From the NCBI GenBank assembly GCA_036320915.1, contig JAXBDG010000019.1, forward strand, positions 682,001 to 746,000: a stretch of DNA of 64,000 nt, given 5' to 3'. Within the stretch, counting starts at the first letter, position 1. Every line of letters starts with the position of its first letter. This DNA is from Linnemannia elongata (taxonomy: Eukaryota > Mortierellomycota > Mortierellomycetes > Mortierellales > Mortierellaceae). This document shows, piece by piece, positions 13,601 to 24,833 of this stretch. The notes beneath the pieces are model-generated. The model saw only the letters and a program-made list of their open reading frames with translations, was not told the origin of the DNA and ran no database searches. The position numbers were made by a program, and so were the translations under genes.

Positions 13601-13855
13601 TCCCCAGGAGTTCCGGCAGTCTCGTTCTCGAACGTGATGATGCCGAGTACGACGAGACCCGATCAAGAAGAGTTCCCTTGGCAACAACAGGCCTCGACAC
13701 CCGTCACGAACCCAGTCATCATCTACTCCCCGCCGCCACCCGAGCCTGGAGATGATGATTATCAGAGCCCAGAACACGAGCAAGTGAATGCCCTTCCCAG
13801 GAATGATGATGTGGTTGCTGTTGTTCCTCTAACTCCAGGTAAGTGGGGAACATGA
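5165..13855 (+). CDS. Class C (GABA-B-like) G-protein-coupled receptor with giant cytoplasmic tail
   Basis: Sixteen exons: 5165-5839, 5948-5996, 6084-6193, 6301-6397, 6539-6694, 6795-6987, 7112-7297, 7425-7512, 7622-7794, 7919-8058, 8183-8315, 8430-8688, 8826-9055, 9177-10368, 10467-10592, 10766-13855 (about 2,298 residues). Residues ~87-108 form a signal-anchor-like hydrophobic segment after an 85-residue charged leader. Residues ~240-600 form a periplasmic-binding-protein type I ectodomain (IKIGILLPFS, VLRMAVRDMNDQ, GVGGVIGDIASDLTTA, VYLFRTVPG, LTWHETFAYTCIQVLAEAY). Seven transmembrane helices follow at ~634-875, with Cys in the first and second extracellular loops and ending VTYHVTIVCVLLASLIEYII. 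The ~1,400-residue tail is Gly/Ser/Gln-rich but contains two structured islands that may form a split PH-like domain. The ligand is unknown; the receptor presumably signals through a heterotrimeric G protein. A small extra exon in intron 12 and the exact C terminus are uncertain (see findings). Confidence 0.82.
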
Positions 13856-14141
13856 GACGACAACAGCAGCAAGAGCAGAAGCGGAAACAAAAGCAGAAGC
13901 AGAATATGAAGCACCACTGCTGGAGAGGTTCCAATCCCTCTCGCCCGCAATCATGCACCTTCCTCCACCGGCGATAGAGTCCTTCGATAGCCATGGCAGC
14001 AGTGAGACCGTCGTCGCCTCTGAGCTGAGCACACTTCCTCCTGGGATCATGAACCCTCCTCGACCACACACGCTTGGTATTCGAGCACCATCACAGACCT
14101 TCTCTCCCAGGTCTCAGCGCCAACAGCAACAGCAACAATAA
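13856..14141 (+). other. Possible alternative C-terminal coding extension of the GPCR
   Basis: Directly after the stop at 13853-13855 the next frame stays open from 13833 to a stop at 14139-14141. It encodes a Pro/Ser/Glu-rich segment ending in a run of Gln, with the same codon character as the receptor tail. A donor-like GTAAGT lies at 13839. An acceptor at 13902 would give a 64-nt intron joining the frames; shorter options leave a 28-nt intron, which is implausible. It may instead be a frameshift or simply 3' UTR. Confidence 0.4.
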
Positions 14142-14216
14142 CAACCACGGACCGAGTACACTAATTCCGTGCGCGTCCCACTCTAGACATGCAACACGAA
14201 GCAACCAATTTCGGGA

Positions 14217-14240
14217 AAAAAAAAAAAAAAAAAAAAAAAA
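14217..14240 (+). repeat. Poly-A homopolymer downstream of the GPCR gene
   Basis: An uninterrupted A run of about 24 bases lies between the convergent GPCR and coiled-coil genes. It resembles the other A/T homopolymers in introns and intergenic DNA of this window. Confidence 0.9.
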
Positions 14241-14355
14241 TCCCAACTTGTAAAATAAACACTATTTATTCACTGAAGAAAAAAGTACATCGGGTATTGG
14301 AGGAAAAGGGCATATGTCACAACACAAATAACAAAATAATAACGACAAAGTGCTA

Positions 14356-17300
14356 TCATGAGCGCATACGAATGCTGTATCGGATCTTACTCATCATCCG
14401 CTCAGTCTCATCCATCTGCTCCTCCAGCATTTCAGCCTTGCGGCGCATCATCGGCCCACCTCCAGATATCGGGATCTTACTCAAGTCCGCCTGCAGTCTT
14501 TCTTTTTCTTTCATCAGTCCGTGCAACTGCGCCGTCAACTCATCAACCGTCTAATTAGAAGTACCAAAAATATAAGAAAGAAACAATAGAAAAGTGTCAA
14601 TGGCATAGTCCAACATATAATAAAACAATGGCCATACGATAACAACAACGGTGGGCTGAATAGGGTGGTGTTACCTGGAATGGACCAGAAGCAGGTGCCG
14701 CTGTTGCAGAAGCAGATCCGAAGAGCATATCACCATGCATCGAGTGACGGTTATTGATACCAGTGACAGATCCCGTACTGCTACGATGAATCATCCTGGG
14801 CTTGACTTCGACCTCACCACTAGAGGCCGAGGCCATTCCACCCACAGGTGGTAGTTGTCCATTGGGTGACAGCGCAGAAGCGTTGAGCTGGTTCGACAAC
14901 ATTGACATCTTGGGTCCTTGTCCGCCCAACGGTCCTCCAACCATTGTCGGTGGAGTCGATGTCAGAGGTGACGAAGACATATTGTTATCAGACCCTAATC
15001 CACCACCCATCGCCATGCCCATGTTCAAGTTCAGACCCATGCTCATGAGTCCCAGTCCAGAGCCGGGAATTCCGTTCGGCACGCCTATCGCCGACGACGT
15101 CGCTGCGGAAGTATCGCCCATAGTGAACGATCCGTTAATGTCACCGTTTTGATCAAGCGACATACGTCTACCAAAAGAAGCAGCATGGTTCAACCGCTGC
15201 TCCTCCTGGTATCGCTGCTGCCATAGCGCCGATTGCTTCTGTTCGACCTCTAGACTGGCGCGAATGTTGACAATCTCAGTCTGTTGTTGAAGGAGTTGAG
15301 TTTGCTGCAGTTGAAGCTGTTGTTGGAGCTGATGTTTTTGGTACTGATGTTCCTGTACCGCCATCTCCCTACAAAAAAATATTAGCCAATTTATGAAGAT
15401 CAGAGCTGGTTTCACCAGATTTCTACATTGCATGCATAGATTAAAATGGCGTCGGTCGACTCACAACATCGTTTTCTGCTCTTTTTCCTGCGCAAGGACC
15501 TTCTGCTGATCTGCCAGCTCTTTCTATTTACGCCAAATGGAAATTGCAACACGATATCATTAGTTTCATACGCGTCGTACAGCAAATTAGAGACAAGTTA
15601 ATCTCAGTGTCAACGGCGTCAATTTACTCACCTGCAATTGCGCGATCTCCTTCTTGTGCTGGTACTCGACCGTCTCTGCATTCTCGGTGCACTTTTCGTG
15701 ATCCTTGACAACCTCTCTCAAAGAATTATTCTCCCTTAATTGGTTCCTATCATAAGAAGGCATACAAAAATTATTGGGTTAGTTCCTATTTATCGCCATC
15801 CACATGTTTTACAAGGGAGTCAAATGAGAGAAGAACGAGCAAAAAAAAACTTACGCAATGGTATCTTGAAGTTGACTCAGCTTGACGAGAAGTTGTCCTG
15901 AATCTTCCTGCTCTCGTGCAATCTTGACCTTCTCCTCAGCTAGCTCCGTCTTGAGCTTCTCAACCAAAAGTTTCGACTCTTCGAGATCCTGAGTTGCAGA
16001 GAACAATGCCTGCTGCACATCCTGGACCTCTGGGGGTGCGGCCTGGAGCTCCAATTGTTCAATCTCCTGCTGTGCCTGAGTCAATTTTTGTTCGAGTTCT
16101 AATGTCAACGAAGTAACAAATTTGTCCATTAGTAGCCATTCGTTAAGCCGGCAAAAGCCCACCATAGTCAACAGCGTAAAGTTACCTTGGTTACGAGACT
16201 CAAGTCGGGCTAGTTGTTCCATCTGGTTAGTTGTGGCGTCCTCCAATGCCTTCTCCTTCTCACTGCGGACAAGCTCAAGATCTGCCTTCAATTGTTCCAC
16301 TGTTGCCTCGCACGCGGCCAGTTTCTCCTGAGCATCCTCGTGATCCTTCTTGCCAGCTACCGCCGACTGTTGCTCACTCCTGAATTCAATGACCTTTGCT
16401 TCCGCAGCCTGCAACGAATCAAGCGCAGTCTCAAGATCCCTCTCCAAATCCGAAATCTGCTTGCGCCATCCATCCGTCGCCACGCGTTCCTGTCTCAATT
16501 CCTTGACCTCGGTCTTCCACCGCTCTAGTTCCTCTTCCATCTCCTTAACAGCCCTTCCAGAGTCATTGGAGATTGACATAGGTGGCGTCAGGAGCAGTGC
16601 TGTAGACATCTGACTATCGGTCGCATTCTGTCGAAGATTGTTATTGGGTCGTGCTGCCAAGGGAGATTGCTGAAGGCCGGCCAATTTTCGAGCCGCAGTG
16701 GTTTGTTGAATCGCGTTGGGAGATCCTGGGATTCTTGTAGGCGAGGGTGTGTCCTGTTCACGTGAAAGAGCGCTGCTGCCCAACTTGATTTCCTGTCGTG
16801 AACTTGCTGAAGCACTTGAAAGCGACGCACGGTGTTTCAAACTTGAGGAAGAAGATGATGCAGGCAGTTTAGATGGGATAGAGAGACGAGATGATGATTT
16901 GGGTGGAAGTGCCACTACGTTGGTGGTTGAAGAAGGCGAGTTTGGCGCAGGGATAGAGGTTGGTCGACGAAGCATTGACGCCCCGTCTGAACTTGCGGCT
17001 GCAATTCTGCTGATGGAGGATGAAGAAGACGACGAAGGGATTCCTGAAGTGTTTTTCACTCCAGGTGCACGAATACCAATGCTGTTGGTCCTTGCCAGGC
17101 CTCCTGTCGCTCTGGGCTCTGCTGACGATGATGAAGAGTTGCCTAGCCTTTGGGCAAGTGCCTGGGCTTCCGAGAAGATTTGCTCCATGTCGTCAGGTTG
17201 GTCGCCAGTCCTGCTCTGTCGTTTGGGCTGCAACATTGGTGCATCGGACTGGTGATGTCGAAGCCCAGCAGGTCGAATTGAGGTACCGTTTGGAGGGATA

Positions 17301-18311
17301 CCATTGGGGTTACCCCTGTTGCCAGAGAGAGTCCTTTGTGGCCTTGGCATCTGGGAACCATGGACGCTGTGCATAGAAGAGGAGCGGGAAACGGGAATAC
17401 CTCCTTGTTGTTGTTGTTGTTGTTGTTGTTGCTGGCCCTTTTGTTGCCCAGCTTGCAAAGCGCCATATGTGGATCTTGGTCTAGAGGCGCAGGCAAGTCA
17501 GGCATATAACAAAAGAACCAAAGGTGGCGAGAGACATCCCATCAACGGAAGTTCCATATCGACAGTTAATAAATGAAGGGTGTATGTGTGTCCTCAGGAG
17601 GTATAATAAAGAAGGGGGGGGGAGAGACAACAAAAGAAAACAAACGGGTCATGTTGGAAATTGGCAACGCATGGGATGGATATCAAGTAGCTTTTTTTTC
17701 TTTCAACAGGGAACAAAAAGCACACGGACAAAGCCGAGAGGGTGCATATCATTCTCTCAAGGAGAAGGAGGTGAACAATCCCCTTGGATACCCAGTTGGC
17801 TGTGAATATGTATGTGTCCTGTACCTTCGTAGCCTGGACGACGGCTCTCGCACAGGAACAGACTCGTCGTCGCTATCCTTGAGCATCCTGAGTAGCTTGA
17901 CCGACCCTATATCGTCCTTGGAGACTGAAGAACAGGCAATTGAAAGGAATACAGAGTAGGGTGTTGGTGTGCTGGCTTCTTTTGTGCTTTTTTTTTTTAC
18001 AGCACTCCCTTCTTGTATGCTCATTCCCCTCTTTCGAAAGATGCTTCTTGTTCTTGCTTTTGTTCGAATGAATAACGAGCAAGGTAGTTTTTACCATCGG
18101 TCAGAGAACGGTCAAAGTCCGAGTCGTCGTCGAGGGAGATGGCAGCGAGCTGGTTGAGGGAAACGGGCCATCGGACCTGGCTTGCGCTGGCCTTGAGTGA
18201 GTTGCGGTTGAGGTTGCTGTTGCTGGACTGGTGGGTGAGTGTATGGTGCTGTTGTTGGTGTTGTCCTCCTCCTCCTGCGCCAGGAGCAACGAGCTTTGTT
18301 GTTGTTCCCAT
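14356..18311 (-). CDS. Coiled-coil protein of unknown family (972 aa)
   Basis: Exons on the minus strand: 18311-18095, 17924-17825, 17480-16186, 16098-15855, 15746-15632, 15523-15465, 15368-14675, 14550-14356 (the 15746 border may be off by a base). The N terminus is Ser/Asp-rich (SLDDDSDFDRSLTD, VKLLRMLKDSDDES). A Gln run follows near residue 115, then a ~300-residue Ser-rich low-complexity region with several Arg-Ser pairs. Residues ~412-730 are a long heptad-type coiled coil (EMEEELERWKTEVKELRQER onward, then Gln-rich). After a Gly/Met-rich linker, the last ~64 residues form a charged helical hairpin (LTAQLHGLMKEKERLQADL ... MMRRKAEMLEEQMDETERMM). That hairpin resembles the C-terminal helix pairs of enkurin-like and centrosomal coiled-coil proteins, but I cannot name a family. 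A cytoskeletal or scaffold role is inference. The gene is convergent with the GPCR gene. Confidence 0.78.
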
Positions 18312-18953
18312 TCTGCGGTATCTTTTTTGTTGTTGTGATCACGAGGGAAGGAAATGAATGAGAAAGTAAGAAGAGGACGAGGCGTGAGAGGGAAGAAGTG
18401 AAGTGAAGCGGAGAATGGGAATGGAGTAACGTGAGAGAAAGAAGCAGGAAGGAACGAGGCTGTTGATCAATAAAAAAAGACGAGAAGACAAAGAAAAGAA
18501 AAGAGAAGAGAGAGAGAGAGCCAGGAACAAGAGACAAGCAGTCAAGAAAGTTGTTTCTCTTCTTCTGCGCGCGTGTATGCGTGTGCACTGGCACTGTAGT
18601 GGCAGACGACCTCAACCTGGAAACGAAGAAACGAACGAGCCCGTTGACCCATCCCATCACACCCAACCAACCCATTCTTCCTCACTCACCCTTGTTTTGT
18701 TTGCCCCCATTCCCCACGCACGCACGCTGCACCACGATGGATGCACATACAAAAAAAAAAAAAGTATGGCTCACGCGTCAATGCTCTCTCCCCTTCCTTT
18801 CTTCCTTGCTTCCCTTCATATCCCTTTGTCCCACCCCACACACGGGTCCAAGATACTCACCTCCTTCGCTTTTCATTTCATCTTACTTTTCTCCTTTTTT
18901 TTTGTTGTTCTTCTATTTCTATTTTATTAGTGTGTGCTCTATGTCTAATGCGT
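18312..18953. other. Intergenic region between the coiled-coil and membrane-protein genes
   Basis: The segment holds the upstream region of the coiled-coil gene (purine-rich on the plus strand at 18340-18545, so CT-rich on the coding strand) and the 3' flank of the neighbouring membrane-protein gene. The open frames in it are low-complexity and show no recognisable protein. Confidence 0.5.
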
Positions 18954-20339
18954 CTAGAAACGGCCGTAGGGTCCTTGGTTGTAATCAGAGTCCCTCCCAG
19001 GCGATGGCGGCTGTTTATAACCGTTACCACCTTGCTGCTGCTGCTGTTGGTAGCCACCATAGGGACTACTACCACCAGAAGGAGGAGGACGATACGCATT
19101 AGGAGTCATGGACCGGTTATCGGGGTAGTCGCTGTAAGCACTCTCGGCATATGGATCAGGCGACATGGGTGGCATTGGGCTCCTTGCTGGAGGAGCAAGG
19201 TTGTTGTTGTTGTAACCATATGGGCTGTTCGGACCCTGGTTCTGGTACTGACCAACAGCATTAGGAGAAGAGCGCTCCAAGAGCATATCTACCGAGGAGA
19301 TACTCTCCTTGTGGCCCATCATCTTGTGGTTATGGGCCTGCTGGGCCTGCTCTAGCGTCAGGTACGCGCTCTGGCCACCGTCAGAAGAGTAAGACGATCG
19401 AGGGCTATCGGGTTTGACCTTCTTGGAGGGGTTGCTAGGGGAGCCCATGCCACCAGTGGTGGCTGCGGTAGTGACGCCGGCAGCATGAGAGAGTGGAGTT
19501 GCAGTCAGGTTGCCCTGAGTGAGATTCCGGGGCTGTGGGGCGGAGCGCTGTGCACCCATGGGCTGATCAGGAACGACGGACATCGAGTCGTCGCCGTAGT
19601 AATCGTTGACGTCGTCAAAGTATCCCACCGAGTCAGGGTGCGAATGTTGCTTCTGGAGAGGAGGACGGCTATTGTCTGGGTTGGCCTGGTTACCTTGGTT
19701 GTTTTTGTTGGCTTGATCGCTGTTCTGGGGGGTACCAGGAGCAGGAGGACGAGCGGGAGCACCAGGCGATGTAGGACCCTTACTCATGGTGTTATGAAGA
19801 GCCGACCCAGGCTGGGCAAGCAATTCATCGCGCATCCCAGGCTTGAACTGCTGCTGTTCACGGAACTTTGCCTCAGGACGATGGGAGGGGGTGGTATCCC
19901 CGCCGTTCTGAGGGGCGAGGGCTATAGGTCCAGAGATAGCCTTACTAGGCCCTGTGTATGCACCCCCCAACTCGGCCATTGCCTCGGCATCCTTCTTCTT
20001 AGCAGCAGCAGCGGCTGCGGTAGAATCGCCTACAGCAGCTCTTTTACGTCGCTTGTAACACAAGAGTCCGATGATTGCCACAATGGCAGCACCACCAGCA
20101 GCCATACCGCCGATAGCCGCCCCAGACAAGCCTCCAGCCTCGGGGACGGGGGAGATAGTGGGGGTTGGAGTGCGGGTTATGGTCGAGCCGGTGATGGATG
20201 CTGTGATGGACCGCGAGTTTCCACGGGCGGTTGTTGTTGTGCGGGTTCCGGAGGATGTAGGGCGAACAGATCCAGTGGTCCGTGTAGGAGCCACGGTCTT
20301 GTGAGGAGCAGAGGTAGTTGTGTCGTGTTCGACAGGCAT
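18954..20339 (-). CDS. Single-pass membrane protein with Ser/Thr-rich ectodomain and long Pro/Gln/Asn-rich tail (461 aa)
   Basis: One uninterrupted reading frame from ATG at 20339 to TAG at 18954. Residues 1-68 are Thr/Ser/Pro-rich with basic residues and look like an O-glycosylated stalk. Residues ~69-95 are one Gly/Ala-rich transmembrane helix (AAIGGMAAGGAAIVAIIGLLC) followed by the basic stop-transfer KRRKR. The remaining ~365 residues are disordered (PxxP clusters, Tyr-containing SPYGG repeats, Gln runs) with a short helical-looking YLTLEQAQQAHNHKMM segment. The layout recalls fungal Wsc/Mid2-type wall sensors and the many Mortierella proteins with an S/T stalk, one helix and a disordered tail, but there is no WSC domain and no cleavable signal peptide. 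Topology therefore relies on the single helix. Function unknown. Confidence 0.8.
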   Translation of the reverse strand: MPVEHDTTTSAPHKTVAPTRTTGSVRPTSSGTRTTTTARGNSRSITASITGSTITRTPTPTISPVPEAGGLSGAAIGGMAAGGAAIVAIIGLLCYKRRKRAAVGDSTAAAAAAKKKDAEAMAELGGAYTGPSKAISGPIALAPQNGGDTTPSHRPEAKFREQQQFKPGMRDELLAQPGSALHNTMSKGPTSPGAPARPPAPGTPQNSDQANKNNQGNQANPDNSRPPLQKQHSHPDSVGYFDDVNDYYGDDSMSVVPDQPMGAQRSAPQPRNLTQGNLTATPLSHAAGVTTAATTGGMGSPSNPSKKVKPDSPRSSYSSDGGQSAYLTLEQAQQAHNHKMMGHKESISSVDMLLERSSPNAVGQYQNQGPNSPYGYNNNNLAPPARSPMPPMSPDPYAESAYSDYPDNRSMTPNAYRPPPSGGSSPYGGYQQQQQQGGNGYKQPPSPGRDSDYNQGPYGRF

Positions 20340-22529
20340 TGTTAATGGTGTTGTTGGTTACAATTAGTGAGTGGAGAAGGCGGGTTGTCGAGTGATCGAT
20401 TAGTCGAGGGTTGGAGAGGTGAGGTGAGATGAAGAGGGGAGAGGAGGAGGTGATAGGGAGTAATAGAAGATCGACTAGACTGAGGGAGGAGAAGGGGGCG
20501 AAGGGTAAAGGGGAAAGAAGGGGCCAGATATCTTTCAATCCAGGACAGGGACACCCACTAAGGACAGTGGATGGAGAGGAGTGGAGATGGGAAAAGAGGG
20601 GCGAGGTGGGTAAGAGAAAGAAAAGAAAAAGAAAAGAGAAGAAAGAAGAGATGGACGGTCAAGAAAGATTGACAACCACAATAGAAAGGAAGATAGGGGG
20701 AGCATTGGGCGGACTGGGGAAATGAGGGAGGGTCAGGGGATGAAAGGGTTGAATGGGTTGAATGGGATGTAAGGATGGTCTGAGAGCACTTGGCTGAGCA
20801 AAGAAAAAGGACTAATATGAAATAAAAATATCCTTTTGATTTGATTGAAATAGCACACACTTAGTTAGGGTTTAGTACGGTGGATAGGATCGATGGAGAG
20901 TGAAGGAGAAAAAGAGAGGCCAATTGGTCATTGGAATGAGAAGAAGGTGGTGACAGGATTGGATACGACGAGATGAAAACTGTACATGTCGTGCACAACA
21001 AGGTGCAAGGAATGGTCATTAAACTGTTGACCATGGTATATGACAAAGATCAGGCAGATGGAAACCCAGGGCAAATGTCGTCATGCAACGGTCAGTTGCA
21101 ACCGCGTTTTCAGGTGAGAGACATCAAGGAATGTTCATAAATACAGTACCAACGGACACTAAAAGGCTGGATATATGGATGCTCATTTTGCCATGGTATT
21201 ATGATTGTTGGCACTAGTTACAAGTTCACCCGGGATCCATTGTCGTATTGCGCTCATACAGGTAAACCATCCTTGCCACTGCTCTATACCACTTCAAGAG
21301 TACCATTCATAGACTAGACTAGACTTGTCCTCTTCTTTACTGCTGTATGCCTGGATGGACCCCTCCTCTACCCAAGGGGACAGGGGGAGGCGCACCAAGA
21401 AGAGAACCATGGAAACCTCCACCATTAAAAAAAATAAAAAAAATAAAAAAAAAAAAATAGAGAGATGCTCTCAACCACTTCAACCTTACGTTCTGCTCAG
21501 ACCTTTTTTATGATCAACAACAATGAGCGTCTTGTCTATCTTTCAGTGTGCTTGCCTATCTTCATGTACAATGTCCACGGCGCTGGTACAAGGTGGTACT
21601 GACTGACACCACAGGACAACAACAGCAAGGGCTGTTACACCATGTCCGAACTGAATCTGGATCCTCTCTCTTGTCTCTACACAGCATCCATTGTTGTTTT
21701 TTTTTCTCTCCGATGAGACGTAATTAGCAAACATAAAATCCCCGCCCAAATGCAAGCGACATTAGACTGACATGGTATGCATAGTAAGATTAGAGGGTGT
21801 CTTGAGCCCCCTTTGTAAATAACGGATATAAACTAGAGGGCGCCGGAATGTAATGGCTATGGGAAAATAAGGCCCGATGGATATGACGATCGCAACGTCT
21901 GCTCCTGTTTTAGTTTCTTTTTGTCTCATGATTCTCCTTTTCGTCGCGTTATTTCGATGGTATTGATGGAAACGCGAACAACAAGGACAACCACAACGAA
22001 GTAGGCTGGTTTTCTAGGAATCTCACGGCGTGGATCATAGTCTCTGATTGAGCATACCTTTAATTGATGGTAGCGAGTTGAGGACAAGTGTACCTGGGGA
22101 GAAGTGGTGTTTCTGCCTTCTTCCACTCCAGTCCGGTGTTTAGTGGTTTTAATGCTACGACACACATAGTTCAGAGACAGACACAGACACCCAAGCAGTG
22201 CCCCCCTATGCCATGATCTGATTCGGTACTGGTTGGTCGTAGTCGCGAAGGCGCCAAAGTGCAGAAAAAAATTTGTCGCCCGATGATGATGATCCCCTTT
22301 CACACCTTCCAAATGGGGTCAATGGTATGAGACGACTCTTCTCCTCCTTCTCTTTCATTCATTTCGAATGCACATACACATTCATCGTCTTGTCCTCATC
22401 ACTCAAACAAGAACAGCTGCAACACTTTCCCGTCTTCACCACCTCAGAACAGCAACCCAAACAGATCCAACCTCTCAGTGTTATACATCTTTGCGAACAC
22501 TCTCTACCTGGACTGCAGCAAAAGAAGCC
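20340..22529. other. Large intergenic region upstream of the photolyase gene
   Basis: About 2.2 kb. The first ~500 bp is strongly purine-rich on the plus strand (CT-rich promoter of the minus-strand membrane-protein gene). The middle holds A-rich runs (21427-21457) and no recognisable gene. A minus-strand open frame at 21926-22312 is not protein-like. From 22368 the photolyase frame is already open (see findings). Confidence 0.5.
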
Positions 22530-24833
22530 ATGTCGCCTACAAAGAGAAAAGCACAGAAGGAGGAGGAAAACGGTACTGTCGACCACACTTCGTCAGTCAA
22601 ACAATTCAAGAAGCACGTATCCACCTACGCAGCCACTCCTATCACCAATGGATCAGGATCACATAGCAACACAGCGACAACCACCACCAAGATTGTTGTC
22701 AAACCCGAAGAAGAACACTCCGGTCCGATCGTCACAAGAAACGTCCTCATGTGGTTCAGAAACGACCTCCGCATCCGTGACAACAAAGCCCTCTATGCCG
22801 CATCCATGCGCTCCAAAGTCGGCGGCACTGGCAACAACCACTTCCTCATCGCCCTCTACATCATCTCGGAAGAAGAGTGGGCAGAACATGACGAGGCGCC
22901 CGTCAAAATTGATTTCTGGATGCGCAATCTTGTAACTCTAAAAGCATCTCTGGACAAACTGGCGATCCCGTTGGTGATCAAGACGGCTAGGAAGAAGGCG
23001 GATGTTGTAAAGGTCGTGGAGGAGGTTGTGCAGGGGATGGATGTTAGCCATGTGTTTTGGAGTCAGGAGTTGATGGTTAATGAGAAGAAGCGGGATCGGT
23101 TAGTTAGGGAGGCGCTGGCGAAGAAGCATGCCGGTGTTTATGTGGAAGAACATGAAGATCAGCTTGTCGTCCCTGCCGAGGATGTCCGCACAAAGGTACG
23201 TCGTCTTGACGCTATTGTCTTGTCTTTAAGACCCCTGAATACCCCCGTCGAGACTAAGCACACACATATTCCATTTGACGATTAGACGGGCAATCCGTAC
23301 GCGGTGTTCACACCATTCTACAACACTTGGTGCAAACTGGTTGAGACCGAGTCTCACTATCTTGAAATTACCGAGATGCCAGACGCCAACCCACCCAAAG
23401 CCAAAGAAGTCTATGCAGAGTACTTCAAGGCAAAGCCTCCATCATCTCACCCTCATCCTTTGGACGTCGACGAGATGAAGCGTCGGTACCCTGCAGGAGA
23501 AGACGAGGCCCATGCGAGATTGGATAAGTTTGTCCAGGAAAAGGCAAAAAAATATCATCAGGGACGCGATGTGCCACAGCAGGACGGTACGAGTGTGTTG
23601 AGCCCGTACTTGAACGCGGGAGTGCTGTCGACTCGACAATGTATCGTCGCTGCTCGGATTGCCAACAAAAACAAGATCCTGAGTGGAGACGACGGGCTCA
23701 AGACCTGGATCAAAGAGCTTGGCTGGAGAGTACGTCTCCTCGATTGGATTTCAAGAGTGCTTTGCGATCGTAGATTTTGTGCTTTGCCTTCGTTGACGAG
23801 CCTGTTTTATTCATTCCGTTAATAGGAGTTCTACAGGCACATATTGGTGGCGTTTCCGCGGGTATGCATGAGCCGTGCCTTCCAACCAAAGACGGAGCGA
23901 GTGCAGTGGAGCGATAACGACGAGCACTTTCAGCGGTGGACGGAAGGAAAGACCGGCTTCCCCATCGTCGATGCAGGCAAGTACCATATTCCTCTTATTG
24001 TTTTTCATCTTTCTTGTTATTGCTCCTCTCTTCTCTAACTAGTCCAGTTGACCTCTCCGCGTATTACTCGTTGTAGGAATGAGACAGCTGAAGGCGACGG
24101 GATACATGCACAACCGCCTGCGAATGATCGTAGCCTGCTTCCTTGTGAAGGACTTGCTCATCAACTGGCAGCGAGGCGAGAAGTACTTTATGAACAACTT
24201 GATCGATGGTGACCTTGCCTCCAACAACGGAGGTTGGCAGTGGGTAAGTCCAGAAGTAGGGAAAGGAAAGACTCAAGACACCATAAGTATTCGTATACTT
24301 TACAAGCATGTCCACAAGACGAGAGCAAGAGTGAGAAGAAGTAAGAAAATCTAATCCTTTTTACATCTTATGTGCGTGCGTGATATTTTAGAGTGCATCG
24401 ACGGGAACGGACAGCCAGCCATACTTTCGTGTGTTCAACCCGCTGCTGCAGTCGCAACGGTACGATCCCAAGGGCGAGTACATCCGCAGATGGGTTCCCG
24501 AGCTCAAGTCGTTAACGGACAAGCAGATCCATGATCCCTCCCAGGCCCTCTCTCCCAAGGACTTTGCCAAACTCGGGTAAGTGAAAAGGAAAGCAGTTGT
24601 TCCCGTATGGCTTTGTTTATTTTATTTTATTTTATTTTATTTTATTTTTTGCTTGAATGGACGTTATCAATGTAAACTGATGTGATGTTTTGATATCTTC
24701 TATGTACGCTGTGCTGGTACATGGACGTTTGTCGATCTAATGGAAACATAGCTATCCAAAGCCGATTGTGGACCATGCGAAGGCCAAGGCTAGGTACCTT
24801 GAAGAGTTCAAGCGAGCCCTTGGCTTTCCCTGA
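22530..24833 (+). CDS. PHR1: Class I CPD photolyase (cryptochrome/photolyase family)
   Basis: Exons 22530-23195, 23286-23729, 23826-23976, 24077-24243, 24392-24576, 24752-24833 give 564 residues from the ATG at 22530. The enzyme uses blue/near-UV light and reduced FAD to split cyclobutane pyrimidine dimers. The antenna-binding Rossmann domain starts at [17 protein letters not shown] (~residue 72). The FAD/DNA-binding helical domain carries [54 protein letters not shown] and the [19 protein letters not shown] / NNGGWQW / YFRVFNP blocks typical of class I enzymes. The N-terminal ~65 residues are basic and Ser/Thr-rich with a KRK cluster, consistent with a nuclear form. An in-frame upstream ATG at 22368 would add a mitochondrial-type leader. 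Intron 3 is of the GC-AG class. Confidence 0.93.
23977..24076 (+). other. GC-AG intron in the photolyase gene
   Basis: The exon ends ...GATGCAG and the intron begins GCAAGT, an exact match to the GC-AG consensus; it ends TTGTAG. Splicing joins GCA G|GA ATG to give [16 protein letters not shown], an invariant photolyase block. The nearest GT, four bases on, breaks this frame. Confidence 0.9.
24618..24647 (+). repeat. (TTTTA)n microsatellite in a photolyase intron
   Basis: Five to six tandem TTTTA units lie inside the last intron of the photolyase gene (24577-24751). Confidence 0.85.
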
